From the NCBI GenBank assembly GCA_007125845.1, contig SLCK01000015.1:23514-87513 (forward strand): 64,000 nt of DNA, read 5' to 3'. Below are positions 33,278 to 41,889 of the stretch, piece after piece. Both the position numbers and the translations under genes were made by a program. The stretch is from Gemmatimonadota bacterium (GTDB lineage: Bacteria; Gemmatimonadota; Gemmatimonadetes; Longimicrobiales; Gaopeijiaceae). The notes under the pieces were generated by a model. It did not search any database, had not been told where the DNA came from, and saw only the letters and a program-made list of their open reading frames with translations. Every line of letters begins with the position of its first letter. Positions within the stretch are counted from its first letter, which is position 1.

Positions 33278-34126
33278 GTGAAGTCTTCCAGCTCCTCCCC
33301 CCGTCGGAAGTTCGCACTGGAGGTGAACCGCGCCGACCCCGAGATCGATCTCGCCCGTGCGGCGCTCCTGGTCGCACAGGAGGAGTACCCGCAGCTTCCG
33401 GTTGAGCACTACCTGGCCCGGTTGGACGGGATGGCGGAGGAGGTCCGTGATCGCCTGGCGAACGAGACGGCTCCGGTGGTCGTCCTGCAGGAGTTGATTC
33501 GAACCCTCTACGAAAGGCATCGGCTCCGGGGAAACCGGAAAGCCTACTACGACCCCCGGAACTCCTTTCTGTCCGACGTGCTGGACCGTCGAAAGGGAAT
33601 CCCCCTCACACTCGGAATCATACTGCTGGAGGTGGGCTGGCGACTCGACCTGCCCCTGGAGGGGGTCAACTTCCCCGGCCACTTCCTGGTTCGATTCCCC
33701 GGACAGGAGGTTCGCCTCCTCGTCGACCCGTTCGACAGCGGACGGGTTCGCTTCGAGGACCAGGCCCAGGAGCTACTCGACCGGGTCTACGGGGGCATGG
33801 TGAGAGTCCGCCCGGAGTTCCTCAAGTCGGCCGCCCGGAGGGAGATGCTCGTGCGTCTGCTCACGAACCTGAAGGGGGTCTACCTGAACGTTCACGACGA
33901 CCGGAGAGCGCTTTCGGCCGTCGAGCGGATTCTCGTGATTCACCCGACCACCACCACCGAGATCAGGGACCGCGGTACGATCCTGGCGCGCTTGGGACGA
34001 ACCGAGGAGGCGCTCGCTCAGCTCCAGTGGTACCTGGATTACGCTCCCGAGGCGACGGATGCGAGTCGGATCCGGGCCCTCGTCGAGGAGCTGAAGGGCG
34101 CGGGGACCGGAGGGGACGAGGAATGA
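33278..34126 (+). CDS. SirB1-like transglutaminase-fold/TPR protein
   Basis: 282 residues from a GTG start. The N-terminal two-thirds match the SirB1/UPF0162 pattern: YYDPRNSFLSDVLDRRKGIPLTLGIILLEVGW, then GVNFPGHFLVRF and LVDPFDSGR. This core is transglutaminase-like; the nucleophile Cys expected near the start of the LGI helix is replaced, as is common in the family, so catalysis is doubtful. The C-terminal part (YLNVHDDRRALSAVERILVIHP, RLGRTEEALAQLQWYLDYAP) forms tetratricopeptide-like helices. Function is unknown; it overlaps the ygfZ-like gene by ATGA, implying coupled expression. Confidence 0.85.
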   Translation: MKSSSSSPRRKFALEVNRADPEIDLARAALLVAQEEYPQLPVEHYLARLDGMAEEVRDRLANETAPVVVLQELIRTLYERHRLRGNRKAYYDPRNSFLSDVLDRRKGIPLTLGIILLEVGWRLDLPLEGVNFPGHFLVRFPGQEVRLLVDPFDSGRVRFEDQAQELLDRVYGGMVRVRPEFLKSAARREMLVRLLTNLKGVYLNVHDDRRALSAVERILVIHPTTTTEIRDRGTILARLGRTEEALAQLQWYLDYAPEATDASRIRALVEELKGAGTGGDEE

Positions 34127-35253
34127 CCGATGCGAGAGTTGGATACGAAGAGGACCCGGGCGCTTCGCGCCGAGGCGAGGAGCCAGACGAGGGATACCGT
34201 GCGGCCGTGACGGCGGCGGCGATCGTCGATCGTCCGCCGCGGACGCTGCTCACCGTTTCCGGACGGGCACCCGGTCGGATGCTGCAGGGCGTTGTGACCG
34301 GGACGTTGCCGCCGGAGCCGGAAGAGGGGGAGGGAGGCCTCCTCCGGGGGCGGATGCACTACTCGGCAATCCTCACCCCCAAGGGACGGCTGGTGAGCGA
34401 CTTGCGCCTGGCCCGCCTGGGGAACGGAGAGCAGGGGGCGCTGCTCATGGATCTTCCCGGGGAGGGCACCGACAGCGCGCTCGAGCACCTTCGGAAATAC
34501 CTCCCACCCCGCTTCGCCCAGGTGGAGTCACCCGATCCCCGCTTCGAATTGCTCTCCGTGGTCGGCCCCCGGGCGCCCGAGCTCATCGCCCGGGAGGTGC
34601 TGGGCGAGCGGATGGATCCGGAGCTCCTGGAAGCACTTGCCGAGGGAGAGGAGCGCGTGCTGTCGGGTGAGGAGGGGCCGGGAGTCCGCGTGGTGCGAAA
34701 CCGGGACGTCCGCCCTCCCGCCTTCGACGTGATCGCCCCGTCTCCGACCCTCGAACCTATTCGAACACGGCTGGAGCTTGCGGGAGCCCGTCCTGCGGGA
34801 GCGCCCGTCTGGGAAACGCTTCGGCTCGAGAAGGGCCGCCCCGCTTACGGGTACGAGTTGGACGAGGCCACGCTTCCGCCGGAGGCCGGGATCGTGGATC
34901 GAGCCGTCGACCACATGAAGGGGTGCTACACTGGACAGGAGGTCATCGTCCGCATTCGGGACCGCGGCCGGGTGAACCGGAGGCTGCGCGGGATTCTCCT
35001 GGGCGAAGTGCCACCCCCCGAAGCGGGCACTCCGCTCTTCCACCCCTCGCGGGAGGCTTCGGCCGGCGAGACCCGAAGCACGGCCGAGTCCCCTCGCTTC
35101 GGACAAGCTATCGCGCTCGCCTACCTCCGTCGGGAGGTGGATCCCCCGGCCCGGGTCCGCATCGGATCGCCGACCGGTCCGGAGGTCGAGGTGCGCGCCC
35201 TGGACGACGAGGCGGGATGGATTCTGGAAGAAGGCGACCCCGGTCGCAATTGA
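34123..35253 (+). CDS. ygfZ: Folate-binding YgfZ-like protein of the GcvT superfamily
   Basis: 376 residues. YgfZ proteins use folate to support assembly or repair of certain Fe-S enzymes. The diagnostic motif K-G-C-Y-T-G-Q-E appears in DHMKGCYTGQEVIVRIRDRG, and the N-terminal half has the GcvT-like sequence LILTPKGRL in the form YSAILTPKGRLVSDLRL. This motif separates it from a true glycine-cleavage T protein. The first ~35 residues are an acidic, probably disordered extension. The start at ATG 34123 overlaps the previous gene's stop (ATGA). The glycine-cleavage genes gcvH and gcvP lie 19 kb away and have no gcvT beside them. Confidence 0.9.
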   Translation: MTDARVGYEEDPGASRRGEEPDEGYRAAVTAAAIVDRPPRTLLTVSGRAPGRMLQGVVTGTLPPEPEEGEGGLLRGRMHYSAILTPKGRLVSDLRLARLGNGEQGALLMDLPGEGTDSALEHLRKYLPPRFAQVESPDPRFELLSVVGPRAPELIAREVLGERMDPELLEALAEGEERVLSGEEGPGVRVVRNRDVRPPAFDVIAPSPTLEPIRTRLELAGARPAGAPVWETLRLEKGRPAYGYELDEATLPPEAGIVDRAVDHMKGCYTGQEVIVRIRDRGRVNRRLRGILLGEVPPPEAGTPLFHPSREASAGETRSTAESPRFGQAIALAYLRREVDPPARVRIGSPTGPEVEVRALDDEAGWILEEGDPGRN

Positions 35254-35285
35254 GCAGGGAGGGAATGCGGCGAGGTGGCCGCCCT

Positions 35286-36278
35286 TCACACTCCCCGCCT
35301 GATCGCCTCCACGATGCGATGCCCGTGGAGGCGGCCCGTCTCGATGAAGATCCGATTGGCGTCCAGGCCCGCCGCCAGCACCCCTGCGACGAAGACCCCG
35401 TCCACCGGAGTCTCCATCGTCTCCGGGTCGTGTTCGGGAACCCCGGTCCCCGCGTCCACGGGAACCCCGATGGATTGCAGGAGCCTGGGTTCGGGCCGCC
35501 ATCCGGTGAGCGCGAGCACCCAGTCGTTCGCGAGCTCCTCCACGCCTCCCCATTCTTCTTCGCGGAGCACCACCGATCCGGGGCGGATCTCGGCCACCCT
35601 CGTCCGCCAACGGACCGCGATTTCGCCTGCGGAGACCCGGTTCCGGATATCGGGCAGGAGCCACGGCTTCACCCCCGAGTCGAAGTCCGAGGCGAAGTGG
35701 ACGAGGGTGACCCGGGCCTCGGTGCGGAAGAGCTCGAGCGCCGCCTCCACCGCCGAGTTCCCTCCACCGACGACGACGACCTTCTGTCTCCAGTAGGGAT
35801 GCGCCTCGCGGTACTGATGGGAGACGTTGGGGAGATCCTCTCCGGGCACGCCGAGGAGGTTCGGCTCGTGGAATCCTCCGGTAGCGACGACCACAGACCG
35901 CGCCGTCCACGCCTCATGGGCCCCCGCGTGCGTCCGGGTCCGCAGCACGAACGCCTCCGCCCCGGCGTCGACGGCCAGCGTCTCCTGATACTGACGGACG
36001 TCCAGCTCGAAGTAGCGAGCCACTCCCCGGTAGTAGGCGAGCGCCTCCCTTCGAGTGGGGTTTGCATCCGAGGTCACGAAGGGCACGCCTTCGATCTCCA
36101 GCTTCTCCGGGGTCGAGAAGAACTTCATGTAGGGTGGGTAGTCCACGAGGGAAGCACAGAGGGGGCCTCGATCGAAGACAACCGAGGTGAGACCGGCCTT
36201 CTGCGCGGCCGCACCGACCGCCAGGCCGCAGGGCCCTGCCCCGATGATCGCGAGATCCACTTCCCGAATGCTTCCCAT
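35286..36278 (-). CDS. ypdA: YpdA-like FAD/NAD(P)-dependent disulfide reductase
   Basis: 330 residues from ATG 36278 with AGGAG upstream. Two dinucleotide folds: DLAIIGAGPCGLAVGAAAQKAG for FAD and VVVVGGGNSAVEAALEL for NAD(P)H. The segment SLVDYPPYMKFFSTPEKLEI and the conserved Cys in GAGPCG match YpdA, the bacillithiol-disulfide reductase, rather than thioredoxin reductase, which would have a CxxC redox pair that is absent here. In organisms without bacillithiol, relatives reduce other low-molecular-weight disulfides; the thiol used by this organism is unknown. Other bacillithiol genes are not in the window. Confidence 0.87.
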   Translation of the reverse strand: MGSIREVDLAIIGAGPCGLAVGAAAQKAGLTSVVFDRGPLCASLVDYPPYMKFFSTPEKLEIEGVPFVTSDANPTRREALAYYRGVARYFELDVRQYQETLAVDAGAEAFVLRTRTHAGAHEAWTARSVVVATGGFHEPNLLGVPGEDLPNVSHQYREAHPYWRQKVVVVGGGNSAVEAALELFRTEARVTLVHFASDFDSGVKPWLLPDIRNRVSAGEIAVRWRTRVAEIRPGSVVLREEEWGGVEELANDWVLALTGWRPEPRLLQSIGVPVDAGTGVPEHDPETMETPVDGVFVAGVLAAGLDANRIFIETGRLHGHRIVEAIRRGV

Positions 36279-36499
36279 CCGCCGGCTCCTGACCGTTCGC
36301 TCTGGCGCGCCCGCTCCCCGGCCACGCGTGCCTCGCCTCACCCCGGACGGCGATCCCGGTTCCCGCTTCCCGGCCCGTTGCCCGGAGCCGGCATTGCCCC
36401 GGGCGAACGGATCCGTCACCGTTCAGTTCGCTACGGTGCGCCGACCCCCGGCGGCGCGCTGCTCCCGTCCTTCCACCCTCTGCACCCGGTAGAGCGACG

Positions 36500-36766
36500 A
36501 TGACCGAGCTCGAATCGGCAGCCCGTAGGGCACTGAACCGCCTTCGGCGAGCCCTGGAAAAGAGTCGAAGGGAGTTGGACTCCCTCGCCGCCACGATTCG
36601 GCACGCGGAAGGACGGGACTTTCCGGAGAGCGAGTACCGCCAGGCCGAGGAGAGGCTGGAGGCGCTCCTGTCGTTCGCCGAGGAGGAAGGTCGGCGCCTC
36701 CAGGAGAAGATTCTCGCCGCCGGAGGCCTGGAGCCGGGAAGGGTCCGGCGTTCCTCCGACGGCTGA
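36500..36766 (+). CDS. Small coiled-coil protein of unknown function
   Basis: 88 residues, strongly charged and helical (ALNRLRRALEKSRRELDSLA, AEERLEALLSFAEEEGRRLQ), with no membrane segment or known motif. A coiled-coil dimer is likely. It lies 10 bases before the LuxE-like gene on the same strand and is probably co-transcribed with luxE and luxC. A role with them is conceivable but unsupported. Confidence 0.7.
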   Translation: MTELESAARRALNRLRRALEKSRRELDSLAATIRHAEGRDFPESEYRQAEERLEALLSFAEEEGRRLQEKILAAGGLEPGRVRRSSDG

Positions 36767-36776
36767 AGCGATCCTT

Positions 36777-37943
36777 ATGAGAGGGATGCGCGAGCCCACC
36801 GGGACCGACGAATCGACGCGGCGGGACCTTCGCCGCGAGCTCCTGGCGGCGATGTCGGAAGGAGTTCAGGTGCCCTGGTCCGAGGAACGATTCGACGACC
36901 TGGCCCTGCGAATCTTCCGATACCAGGCGGAGTTCAATCCGGTCTACCGAGCACTCGTGGAGGCTCGAGGAATGGATCCCGCTGGAGTCTCGGGTTGGCG
37001 GCAGATCCCGCCCATCCCCACCCGAGCCTTCAAGGAATTTTCGGTCGCGGGCTCCTCGCCGGAGCCTCCACAGGCTCGCTTCCGGACGAGCGGAACGACG
37101 GGAGGCCGCGAGCGCCGCGGGGAGCATCCCATCCGCGACCTCTCCCTCTACCGCGCCTCCCTCCTCGCGAGCGCCACTGGCTTCCTGCGTCCTGAAGCGG
37201 AGCTGCGAGGGCCGGACTGGGCGGACCGCTCACTGCGTGTGCTGGCCCTCCTGCCCGACCCGCAGGAGCGGACCGACTCGTCCCTGGCACACATGGCGGG
37301 CGTCCTGGCAGAAGCATGGGACGACGGGAAGGGTGGATTCTTCCTCGACACGGAGTGGCGGATCGATCATCTCGGATTCCAACGGGCGCTCGACCAGTCT
37401 GCCGGCCTGGGCGCACCAGTCCTCCTGCTGGGCACGGCCTTCGCCTTCGTTCGCTGGCTCGACGGCGGGCCCACCCGTACCCCGCTTCCTCCCGGCTCGC
37501 GGATCATGGAGACCGGTGGCTTCAAGGGCCGTAGCCGCGAAGTAACCCGGGTCCACCTCTATGCAGCCCTCTCGGATTCGTTCGCGGTCCCCGTCGAGCG
37601 GATCGTCAACGAGTATGGGATGACCGAGCTCCTTTCCCAGTTCTATGAGCCCGTCATCTCGGAAGGCGTCGACCCGGGTCCGCAGGCACGGCGCCACGTC
37701 GGCCCGCCGTGGATTCGCACCCGCGTTCTGGATCCCGAAACCCTCGAGCCCGTCCAACCCGGCCGCACCGGGCTCCTGAGTCATCTGGACCTGGCCAATC
37801 TCGACTCGGTTTCGGGAGTGCTCACGGAAGACCTGGGCATCCAGCTCCCGGACGGCTTCCGTGTCCTGGGACGGGTGGCCGGCGCCGAGCCGAGGGGGTG
37901 CTCGCTCGCGATGGAGGAGCTCCTGTCATCGACCGGTCGATGA
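36777..37943 (+). CDS. luxE: LuxE-like acyl-protein synthetase
   Basis: 388 residues. LuxE belongs to the adenylate-forming superfamily and activates a fatty acid, which is passed through a Cys to the reductase LuxC. Visible motifs: the phosphate-binding loop FRTSGTTGGRER, the IPPIPTRAFKEF segment that precedes it, IMETGGFKGRSREV, IVNEYGMTELLSQFYE (the acyl-adenylate YGxTE-like motif) and DLGIQLPDGFRVLGRV at the C terminus. It overlaps luxC by ATGA. No luciferase genes (luxAB) are nearby, so light production is not implied. The product would be an activated acyl group reduced to an aldehyde for lipid or wax metabolism. Confidence 0.88.
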   Translation: MRGMREPTGTDESTRRDLRRELLAAMSEGVQVPWSEERFDDLALRIFRYQAEFNPVYRALVEARGMDPAGVSGWRQIPPIPTRAFKEFSVAGSSPEPPQARFRTSGTTGGRERRGEHPIRDLSLYRASLLASATGFLRPEAELRGPDWADRSLRVLALLPDPQERTDSSLAHMAGVLAEAWDDGKGGFFLDTEWRIDHLGFQRALDQSAGLGAPVLLLGTAFAFVRWLDGGPTRTPLPPGSRIMETGGFKGRSREVTRVHLYAALSDSFAVPVERIVNEYGMTELLSQFYEPVISEGVDPGPQARRHVGPPWIRTRVLDPETLEPVQPGRTGLLSHLDLANLDSVSGVLTEDLGIQLPDGFRVLGRVAGAEPRGCSLAMEELLSSTGR

Positions 37944-39301
37944 CCACCCCCTCCAACGGTCCGCGCGCCCACCACACCCGGGAGAGTGCGGAGAGCTTTC
38001 TCGCCGAGCTGAGAGCCAGCGCCGCCGACCTCTCCTCCCGGTCGATTCGGGATCTGGTCCGGGTTCTCGGCTCCGTGGGCACCCGATTTCTGGACCCCGA
38101 CGATCCGTTGCGGAAGGCCGCCGAAGAGCGGATTCCCGAAGAGGCGGGCCTGACCCCACAGATGACGCGCGCCGTGATCGAAGGAATGGCGCGCGACTGG
38201 ACTCCGACGCGCCTCACGAAGCTCGTCGAAGCGGACTTTCCCGACCCCGGGGTGTTGGACGGGTTTCGACCGGGGCCGAATGGGGATCTCCTCAGAGCCG
38301 TGGGCGGCTCGCTCGCCTTCCACGTCGGTGCGGGGAGCGTCCCGGGGGTGGGTGCCACCTCCCTGCTCCGGTCGCTCCTGGTGAAGTGCCCGGTCCTTCT
38401 CAAGCCGGGCCGGGCCGACATCGCCCTCGCAACCCTCTGGGTGCGCGGGCTGGCGGAGAGAGATCCCGACCTTGCCCGCGCCTGTGCCGTCGAGTACTGG
38501 CCCGGCCACGCCGGCGGCCACCTGGAAGCTGCGGCCCTGCGCTCGGCCGATCGCGTGGTCGTCTACGGAGGAAGCGACACGGTGAGGGAGTTGCGCTCCA
38601 GGGTTCCTCCGACCACGCCTTTCCTGGCCTACCACCATCGCTGGTCGATGGGTGCCATCGGCAGGGAGCGCCTCGCAGCCTCGACGGAGGCCAGACGCAT
38701 CGCGGCAGCCGCCGCCACGGCCGTGGCGACCTTTGACCAACGCGGCTGCGTCTCGCCCCAGGTGATCTGGGTGGAGGAGGGCGGACGGACGACCGCGGGG
38801 GAGTGGGCTCGCGCCCTGGCGGAGGAGCTCGAGGCGCTCGAGACCTCGCTGCCTCCGGGACCGGTGGATGCCGCTACGGCAGCGACGGTCCAGCAACTCC
38901 GGGGAACGGCCGAGCTTCGCGCCGCCACCGGCACAGGGGATCGCGTCTTCGCGGGAAGCGGAGTGGGGTGGACCGTGCTCTACGAGACCGACCCCCGACC
39001 TGCGCCGAGCTGCCTTTCACGAACTGTGCGCGTGAAGCCGATCGAGCGTCTCGAGCACCTCTCCGAGCTCCTCGAGCCCCACGCCGCGACCCTCCAGTCC
39101 TTTGCCCTCGAAGCCTCCGACGAGCGCCGACGAACCGTGGGGGAGGCTCTCGGGCGAGCCGGTGTGACCCGGATCACGAGCTTTCGGCGCCAGCCGTGGC
39201 CACCGGCGTGGTGGCGGCACGACGGGAGCGGCCCCCTTCAAGCCCTCGTGCGCTGGATCTCTCTGGAAGAGCCGGAGGAACCGCGCAGAGAGAACCCGTG
39301 A
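37940..39301 (+). CDS. luxC: LuxC-like acyl-CoA/acyl-protein reductase
   Basis: 453 residues from ATG 37940. LuxC reduces a thioester-bound acyl group to an aldehyde with NADPH and is a distant aldehyde-dehydrogenase relative. Motifs: GGSLAFHVGAGSVPGVGATSLL near residue 122, LLKPGRADIALATLW, VVVYGGSDTVRELR, and TFDQRGCVSPQVIWV with the likely catalytic Cys at about residue 270. The ALDH-like fold and gene order luxE-luxC support a fatty-acid reductase complex. The upstream frame to 37709 lies inside luxE. The TGA stop is the start of a long palindrome shared with the convergent AbrB-type gene. Confidence 0.9.
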   Translation: MTTPSNGPRAHHTRESAESFLAELRASAADLSSRSIRDLVRVLGSVGTRFLDPDDPLRKAAEERIPEEAGLTPQMTRAVIEGMARDWTPTRLTKLVEADFPDPGVLDGFRPGPNGDLLRAVGGSLAFHVGAGSVPGVGATSLLRSLLVKCPVLLKPGRADIALATLWVRGLAERDPDLARACAVEYWPGHAGGHLEAAALRSADRVVVYGGSDTVRELRSRVPPTTPFLAYHHRWSMGAIGRERLAASTEARRIAAAAATAVATFDQRGCVSPQVIWVEEGGRTTAGEWARALAEELEALETSLPPGPVDAATAATVQQLRGTAELRAATGTGDRVFAGSGVGWTVLYETDPRPAPSCLSRTVRVKPIERLEHLSELLEPHAATLQSFALEASDERRRTVGEALGRAGVTRITSFRRQPWPPAWWRHDGSGPLQALVRWISLEEPEEPRRENP

Positions 39302-39330
39302 GCGCTCGGGGCCGGGGCCCCGAGCGCTCA
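39299..39330. terminator. Bidirectional terminator palindrome containing both stop codons
   Basis: A perfect 15-base inverted repeat with a 2-base centre spans 39299-39330. Its first three bases are the luxC stop codon and its last three are the complement of the stop codon of the AbrB-type gene. Very GC-rich stem; no obvious T run on either side. Confidence 0.75.
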
Positions 39331-39519
39331 GTCCTCCGCCTGCTGCTCCGAGCGCCAGATCACCATCTGCCTTGTTCCGGAAGCGTTCTCCTCGACCCGA
39401 ACCGTGAGCACATCTCCCTCTTCGATCCCCAGGTCGTCGCGCATGTCCTGCGGGATCGTGATCCTTCCTCCGACACCAACGGTCACGTCGCTATAGTAGC
39501 GAGTCCGGTAGATGGCCAT
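39328..39519 (-). CDS. AbrB/MazE/SpoVT-type DNA-binding protein
   Basis: 63 residues, a single swapped-hairpin beta-barrel domain. The core VTVGVGGRITIPQDMRDDLGIEEGDVLTVRV matches the AbrB pattern (GRxTIPxxxRxxLGIxxGD), the dimeric fold used by AbrB regulators and MazE-type antitoxins. No toxin gene is adjacent, and the acidic tail (SEQQAED) is short, so a plain transcription regulator is the simplest reading. It may control itself or neighbours. Confidence 0.88.
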   Translation of the reverse strand: MAIYRTRYYSDVTVGVGGRITIPQDMRDDLGIEEGDVLTVRVEENASGTRQMVIWRSEQQAED

Positions 39520-39655
39520 CCGGTCTCCTCTCGGATTTCACTGTGGGGTCTGCCGTTCCTGTAAACCACATCGAAACAGGCACCAACCCTTTAGAACCCC
39601 CGACCCCCTACCCAGGATCCCGGCCCGAAGGAAGTCGTTGAATGACCTGCGGATT

Positions 39656-39952
39656 TCACTCGGGAAGCAGGGAGCGGAGAAAGGCAACCAGCTGGTGATC
39701 CTCCAGCGCCCGCGCCCTTCTGACCGCCTCCTCGTAGGAGGGCTCGATGATCACGGGAATCGTGCGCAGCGGCCTTTCCCCCTCGTTTCGGTCGGCGGGA
39801 GAATAGCTCAGCGCCGCCCTGTAGGAGTCCGGCCGCCTGGGGTCGTCTTCGAACTCGAGGTACACGTCCCAGAGTCGCCCCGAATGGCCGATCGTGGCGA
39901 GATGTCGCCCCGGGGAAGGGGGAACCTGGGCCGCGCCTTCACGATCCGTCAT
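39656..39952 (-). CDS. Short conserved-looking protein of unknown function
   Basis: 98 residues with no recognisable domain. Features: a beta-rich N-terminal half (LATIGHSGRLWDVYLEF, YRAALSYSPADR) and a C-terminal helix (SYEEAVRRARALEDHQLVAFLRSLL). The start overlaps the stop of mscS by 14 bases, so it is the third member of the DUF432-like/mscS/this-gene operon. Confidence 0.65.
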   Translation of the reverse strand: MTDREGAAQVPPSPGRHLATIGHSGRLWDVYLEFEDDPRRPDSYRAALSYSPADRNEGERPLRTIPVIIEPSYEEAVRRARALEDHQLVAFLRSLLPE

Positions 39953-40883
39953 CCAATGAGTCTCCTTCCTGTCGAGGCCTTTCCTTCACTACCCGCACGG
40001 GGAAGGGATCGGTCTCGAGCCCGGTGTAGAGGGTGCGGTGCGGGAATGGGATTTCGATCCCTTCCTCGTCGAACCTCGCCTTCACCTCTTCGAGGAGCGA
40101 GTTCTTCAGGGAGATGAAATTCTCCCTCACGGCCCACACGGCCAGACGCAACTCCAGGGCCGAGTCTCCGTAGCCGTCGAAGAGGACCCTGGGCTCCGGC
40201 TCCATCAGTGCCATCGAGTTCTTCGTGACGACGTCGATGAGAACCTTCCGAACGTGAGCGACGTCCTCCTTGTAGGCCACGCCGATGTTCAGGTCGAGTC
40301 GGCGGATCGGAAACCGGGTGATCGTGGTCACCTGGCTCTTCACGATCGTCTCGTTGGGGATGCGGACGAACCGATTGTCGAAGGTCCGCAGCTTCACCGA
40401 GAGGGTGTCGATGGAGGAAACCCGGCCCACCGTCTCGCCTACCTGGATGATGTCGTCCACCTGGAAGGGCTGCTCCCCGAGCAGGAAGAAGCCCGAGATG
40501 ACGTTCGAGATCGAGGTCTGCGAGGCGAACCCCACGGCGATCCCGAGAATCCCGGCGGCGCCCAGAAGGGGGCCCAGGCTGAAGCCGAGCTCGCTCAACA
40601 CCGACACGACCAGAACCAGGAGGCCCGGATAGATCACGAGCTTTCCGGCCACCATTCCCTGCTGGGCACTGTACCTCCGCTCCACCGCCCCCCGCGTCCA
40701 CCGCGCGACGACGAGGACGACGGGCACGCCCACCAGGATCATGACCGCCGCGCGGATCCATCGCCCGAAGTCGACCTGTCCAATCAGCTGAACCAGCGAC
40801 GTCCGAGCCCCCGGCTCCCCGATGAGCGGCTCCGTCGCCTGAAGCCAGAACGCGAGCGTGAGCTCGACCGCGCCCGGGAGCAT
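39939..40883 (-). CDS. mscS: MscS-type mechanosensitive ion channel
   Basis: 314 residues. Opens under membrane tension to release solutes during osmotic downshock. Three membrane helices (AVMILVGVPVVLVVARW, KLVIYPGLLVLVVSVLSEL, LGPLLGAAGILGIAVGFASQTSISNVISGFFLL) lead into the pore-lining Gly/Ala helix in the last of these, followed by the beta domain (GRVSSIDTLSVKLRTFDNRFVRIPNETIVKS) and the alpha/beta cytoplasmic domain. Its ATG overlaps the stop of the DUF432-like gene (TGATG), so the two are translationally coupled. Confidence 0.94.
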   Translation of the reverse strand: MLPGAVELTLAFWLQATEPLIGEPGARTSLVQLIGQVDFGRWIRAAVMILVGVPVVLVVARWTRGAVERRYSAQQGMVAGKLVIYPGLLVLVVSVLSELGFSLGPLLGAAGILGIAVGFASQTSISNVISGFFLLGEQPFQVDDIIQVGETVGRVSSIDTLSVKLRTFDNRFVRIPNETIVKSQVTTITRFPIRRLDLNIGVAYKEDVAHVRKVLIDVVTKNSMALMEPEPRVLFDGYGDSALELRLAVWAVRENFISLKNSLLEEVKARFDEEGIEIPFPHRTLYTGLETDPFPVRVVKERPRQEGDSLDDGS

Positions 40884-41728
40884 CAGGCGAGTCCCCCCAA
40901 GCCGTGAATCGCGCGCAGACGGTCGAACGTACGGGCCCGAAACCCCCTGGGGACCGGGGAGCGAGGCGGGGCCACCAACCTTCCGCCCTTCGCTTCCCGG
41001 GGCGCGCGCCCCGCCATCTCGATCTGGCTTCCCTCGGCATCTCCCTGGTAGGTGACCCGGGCTTCATCGGTCCAGAGGTGGCCGTCGTGCGCGAAGAGGG
41101 AAAGATGCTCCACGCGCAGCGCGAGCTTCTCCACGCGGAGGTCGCCCCGGGCTCCGTTCTTCAACAGGAGTGGACAGACCGCGAGGTGCTCGGCGAAGAG
41201 CTCCTCGCGCATCTCCCGCCTCGCGGTGGTGGGAAGCCAGTAGCAGAGCTCACCCTCGGTAACCTCGCCCCACCACGTGTCTGACAAGGCGAGGGTCGGC
41301 GCCTCCCGGAGAAGCGGTCCCCCCTCCTCCTCCGAGGTCGCGAGCCGGATTCTCGCGAAGAGCGGAACCCTGACGTATACGCGAACGTTCGCGCCCGGGA
41401 GCAACCGGAAGGGCCGCTCGGGCTCGAGCACGAGGGGGCGATCCGGGAGGATCGGAAGAACGGAGACCTCGCGCTCTCCAGCAGCGGTGGCCCATCTCGA
41501 CCAGGAAAGCTCGTCCGCCTCGGTCTCGACAACAGCTTCGGCCTCCCCCCCGGTGGGCAAGCCGGCGTCGGCCGGAGGACGTGCGACCTCGGCCAACCAG
41601 AGCTCTCCGTCCTTGGACATGAGCCAGAAATCGCGAGGACCGAATCGGACGAGCTCGGGAGAGCCCGGATCCAGCAGGCGCCGTCCCCAGGGAGGGGGAA
41701 GCTCGGGTCTAAGGTCTCCGGATTCCAT
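40883..41728 (-). CDS. DUF432-like protein coupled to mscS
   Basis: 281 residues starting at ATG 41728 (MESGDLRPEL); the frame is open to 41764 and the start is uncertain because no strong ribosome binding site is visible. Beta-rich, cytosolic-looking, with ILPDRPLVLEPERPFRLLPGANVRVYVRVPLFARI and LSDTWWGEVTEGELCYWLPTTAR. These segments resemble DUF432 proteins, known mainly from archaea and often next to mscS genes. The family assignment is by eye. The stop overlaps the mscS start, so joint function, such as gating or assembly, is a reasonable inference. Confidence 0.65.
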   Translation of the reverse strand: MESGDLRPELPPPWGRRLLDPGSPELVRFGPRDFWLMSKDGELWLAEVARPPADAGLPTGGEAEAVVETEADELSWSRWATAAGEREVSVLPILPDRPLVLEPERPFRLLPGANVRVYVRVPLFARIRLATSEEEGGPLLREAPTLALSDTWWGEVTEGELCYWLPTTARREMREELFAEHLAVCPLLLKNGARGDLRVEKLALRVEHLSLFAHDGHLWTDEARVTYQGDAEGSQIEMAGRAPREAKGGRLVAPPRSPVPRGFRARTFDRLRAIHGLGGLA

Positions 41729-41790
41729 GACTTGAATGTGCCGCTCGCACCCGGAACCGTGCAACCGGACGAGGTCGTTTGTGTCCAGCG

Positions 41791-41819
41791 TTGACGCTCC
41801 GCACGGGGGTCCCTAACTT
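41791..41819 (+). promoter_or_regulatory. Candidate promoter of the act operon
   Basis: TTGACG at 41791-41796 and TAACTT at 41814-41819 are 17 bases apart. The -35 box matches 5/6 of the consensus; the -10 box is weak (3/6). It would place the start of transcription near 41826, some 65 bases before actA. Confidence 0.45.
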
Positions 41820-41889
41820 CGGGGCTGCTCATTTCAGGGGGAGCTCGACCTGCACCCCGTGCCTTGATCGACCGAGACCCGATACGGTT

